This document shows, piece by piece, positions 5,134-7,158 of a stretch of 7,158 nt of DNA (positions are counted from its first letter, which is position 1; each line of letters starts with the position of its first letter). This DNA is from Saprospiraceae bacterium (GTDB taxonomy: Bacteria; Bacteroidota; Bacteroidia; Chitinophagales; Saprospiraceae), in contig JAEUUM010000347.1 in NCBI GenBank assembly GCA_016787375.1, forward strand, positions 1-7,158. The letters run 5' to 3'. The notes under the pieces are model-generated. The model worked only from the letters and a program-made list of their open reading frames with translations, was not told where the DNA came from and did no database searches. The position numbers and the translations under genes are program-made.

Positions 5134-6684
5134 TTAATTCAACAAGTTCTTCATATCTACTTTTGAACTTATGATACCGGCCACCTGTTCGATAGGTACC
5201 CGCTCTTGTTTTAGGGTATCTCTGTCTCTAATGGTTACACATCCGTCTTCCATGCTATCAAAATCAACTGTTACACAAAACGGAGTTCCGATGGCATCTT
5301 GTCTTCTGTATCTCCTTCCGATCGCATCTTTTTCATCAAACTGACAGAAGAAAGATGACTTGAGTTTGTGATAAATGTTTTGAGATAACTGCATGAGCTC
5401 TTCGTTGTTTTTTACCAACGGCAAAACAGCACATTTGACTGGAGCCAGTGAAGGATGAATTCTTAAAACAGTTCGTGTGCTATCTTTACCATCTGCATCC
5501 GGTACAGTTTCGTCTACCAAGGCGAGGCTCATAAGCGCCAAAAACATTCTGTCACAACCAATGGAAGTTTCGACTACATAGGGTATGTAGCTTTCATTCA
5601 TTTCAGGATCAAAATATTGTAATTTTTTACCTGAAAGTTCCATGTGCTGGTTAAGGTCAAAGTTGGTTCTGCTGTGAATACCTTCAAGTTCTTTGAATCC
5701 GAACGGGAACTCGAATTGAATATCTGCCGCTGCGTTGGCATAATGAGCAAGATTATCATGATCATGAAATCTCAGATGTTCACTTGATGTTCCTATTGCC
5801 AAATGCCATTTCATTCGGGTTTCTTTCCAATGTTCATACCATTTCATCTCCTCACCCGGTCTCACGAAAAACTGCATTTCCATTTGTTCAAATTCACGCA
5901 TTCTGAATATAAACTGACGTGCTACAATCTCATTTCGGAATGCTTTACCTATTTGAGCAATACCAAAAGGTATTTTTTGACGGGAAGTTTTTTGAACATT
6001 TAGAAAGTTAACAAAGATTCCCTGAGCTGTTTCAGGTCTGAGGTAGAGCTTATCTTCTTCACCTGCAATGTTGCCGAGTTGAGTAGAAAACATTAAATTA
6101 AATTGTCGAACATCAGTCCAGTTTTTTGACCCACTCACTTCACAGGCAATTTCGAGTTCTTCAATGAGTGATTTTAATTCAGCCATATTGCTGTTGGTCA
6201 TTGCAGTTGCAAGTCTTTTAGCGATGGCATCATATTTTTGTTGATTCTCGAGCACCCTTGGGTTGGTTGATCTGAACATTGCCGAATCGAATGATTCACC
6301 AAATCTGTCGGCTGCCTTTTGAACTTCCTTATCAATTTTGGCCTCGATTTTATCAAGGTAATTTTCAATTAGAACATCAGCCCGGTATCGTTTTTTTGAA
6401 TCTTTATTGTCAACAAGAGGATCGTTAAATGCGTCAACATGGCCACTCGCCTTCCAGGTTTTTGGGTGCATAAAAATGGCAGCATCAATACCAACGATGT
6501 TGTCATTCATTTGCACCAGTGATTTCCACCAATACTCCTTGATGTTGTTTTTCAATTGGACTCCGTAAGGTCCGTAGTCATAGACTGCACTCAGGCCATC
6601 GTAAATCTCGCTTGATTGAAAGATAAATCCGTACTCTTTACAATGTGACACTAGTTTTTTAAACTGATCTTCCTGATTTGCCAT
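5134..6684 (-). CDS. glyQS: Glycine--tRNA ligase, single-chain (homodimeric, eukaryote/archaeal-like) class II type
   Basis: The protein is complete at 516 residues, typical for the homodimeric bacterial GlyRS and unlike the two-subunit alpha2beta2 enzyme. It charges tRNA-Gly using ATP. The catalytic core begins GFIFQSSEIYDGLSAVYDYGPYG (19-41), continues through the Bacteroidota-style RYRADVLIENYL (99-110), and carries LRPETAQGIFVNF (215-227). Motif 2 is at 249-273 (FRNEI, then REFEQMEMQFF) and motif 3 is GCDRMFLAL at 376-384. The anticodon-binding domain spans about 415-510, with GRRYRRQDAIGTPF (456-469) and VTIRDRDT (483-490). A mainly helical, charged segment of about 85 residues (100-185) lies between the N-terminal core and the tRNA/ATP motifs, as in this enzyme type. 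The start follows an AT-rich leader without Shine-Dalgarno. It lies 43 bp after prfC on the same strand, so the two may be co-transcribed. The shared hairpin follows the 3' end. Confidence 0.95.
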   Translation of the reverse strand: MANQEDQFKKLVSHCKEYGFIFQSSEIYDGLSAVYDYGPYGVQLKNNIKEYWWKSLVQMNDNIVGIDAAIFMHPKTWKASGHVDAFNDPLVDNKDSKKRYRADVLIENYLDKIEAKIDKEVQKAADRFGESFDSAMFRSTNPRVLENQQKYDAIAKRLATAMTNSNMAELKSLIEELEIACEVSGSKNWTDVRQFNLMFSTQLGNIAGEEDKLYLRPETAQGIFVNFLNVQKTSRQKIPFGIAQIGKAFRNEIVARQFIFRMREFEQMEMQFFVRPGEEMKWYEHWKETRMKWHLAIGTSSEHLRFHDHDNLAHYANAAADIQFEFPFGFKELEGIHSRTNFDLNQHMELSGKKLQYFDPEMNESYIPYVVETSIGCDRMFLALMSLALVDETVPDADGKDSTRTVLRIHPSLAPVKCAVLPLVKNNEELMQLSQNIYHKLKSSFFCQFDEKDAIGRRYRRQDAIGTPFCVTVDFDSMEDGCVTIRDRDTLKQERVPIEQVAGIISSKVDMKNLLN

Positions 6685-6727
6685 AAATGCTTTTTATCAA
6701 ATGATACGAAAATAATTGAATGTTGGT

Positions 6728-7158
6728 TTAGAATTCGGAGGTAAAATGAAAGTGTATTTTAGGGTGGTTCTCCTGAGCTATTTTGAGCGCCCAGGCACTT
6801 TGGGCTAGAAAAACCCAGCGGTCTTCTTTGTCTTTAGCGAGGTCTGCCTTTCTTTTCTGAATAAATTCATTCAACGCAGGCTGATCATCCCATGTAAGCC
6901 AACATGCTTTGTGGAGGCTGATGGGTTCATAATCGCATGAAGCACCGTATTCATGTTTGAGCCTGTACTGAAGCACGTCAAACTGCAAAGCACCTACAGT
7001 ACCAATTATTTTACGGTTATTATCTGCCTTTGTAAAAACCTGAGCTACCCCCTCATCCATTAGTTGGTCAATTCCTTTTTCGAGTTGCTTGGTTTTCATG
7101 GGATCTTTGTTGACCACATACCTGAATTGTTCGGGTGAAAAACTAGGTATTCCTTTGT
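6728..7158 (-). CDS. prfC: Peptide chain release factor 3 (RF3), C-terminal part; 5' end off the window
   Basis: The reading frame stays open to the right edge: upstream of an in-frame GTG at 7117 it reads KGIPSFSPEQFRYV, which is RF3-like, so that GTG is an internal Val and not a start. About 143 residues are visible, corresponding to domain III and the end of the preceding domain. Diagnostic stretches are KDPMKTKQLEKGIDQLMDEG, AQVFTKADNNRKIIGTVGAL, QFDVLQYRLKHEYGASCDYE and WALKIAQENHPKIHFHFTSEF, which follow the E. coli RF3 pattern (KQL.KG..QL.EEG..QVF; VG.LQFDV...RLK.EY; LAQE..P...FH). RF3 is a translational GTPase that removes RF1/RF2 from the ribosome after peptide release. The GTPase domain with its G1-G5 motifs would be outside the window. 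glyQS follows 43 bp downstream; no hairpin is obvious in that gap. Confidence 0.93.
   Translation of the reverse strand, partial: KGIPSFSPEQFRYVVNKDPMKTKQLEKGIDQLMDEGVAQVFTKADNNRKIIGTVGALQFDVLQYRLKHEYGASCDYEPISLHKACWLTWDDQPALNEFIQKRKADLAKDKEDRWVFLAQSAWALKIAQENHPKIHFHFTSEF

Noticed and set aside
5803..6003. Plus-strand reading frame within glyQS
   Set aside because: It is antisense to motif 2 of glycyl-tRNA synthetase and shows no protein-like pattern.
6698..6706. TATCATTTG upstream of glyQS as a -7 box (minus strand)
   Set aside because: It has three bases instead of two between TA and TTTG, and no TTTG at the -33 position.
7115..7117. GTG as a start codon for a short 129-residue gene
   Set aside because: The frame continues open to the window edge with RF3-like sequence (FSPEQFRYV), so the codon is an internal Val of prfC.

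Overview
The window reads as a chromosomal, housekeeping stretch of an AT-rich member of the Bacteroidota. The evidence is a GldB-type gliding lipoprotein, an outer-membrane beta-barrel of the broad 'PorT family' type, a Bacteroidota-style TatA and NadC, start codons without Shine-Dalgarno sequences in AT-rich leaders, and one good match to the Bacteroidota promoter (TTTG, 23-bp spacer, TAnnTTTG). I cannot fix the class or order. I see no mobile element, tRNA, rRNA, CRISPR array, phage or defence gene, and no gene-free stretch longer than about 100 bases.

Layout. Positions 1-505 (+) hold the 3' end of a gene cut by the window edge, probably an M50 (site-2 protease) membrane metallopeptidase with C-terminal CBS domains. 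It converges, with one base between stop codons, on a minus-strand cluster read from right to left: a 2-oxoglutarate/Fe(II) oxygenase of the isopenicillin-N-synthase fold (1275-2222), tatA (1040-1261) and an OmpH/Skp periplasmic chaperone (507-1019). Gaps are 13 and 20 bp, so they are probably one operon, with its own promoter at 2241-2275 and an intrinsic terminator at 480-515. Upstream on the same strand is gldB (2297-3352). It is divergent from a beta-barrel protein gene (3444-4136, +), followed by nadC (4213-5076, +). nadC converges on glyQS (5134-6684, -) and the two share a strong hairpin (5074-5107). The right edge holds the 3' end of prfC (release factor 3, 6728-7158, -), 43 bp upstream of glyQS.

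Functional themes. Several products belong to the cell envelope (OmpH, TatA, GldB, the beta-barrel, the putative M50 protease). The rest are NAD synthesis (NadC) and translation (GlyRS, RF3). The arrangement looks like ordinary core-genome neighbours rather than one dedicated system. The points most worth a second look are the oxygenase-tatA-ompH operon, the strand bias of the two convergent-gene terminators (both pair fully only in the minus-strand RNA), and a His-to-Tyr change at a normally conserved NadC active-site position.
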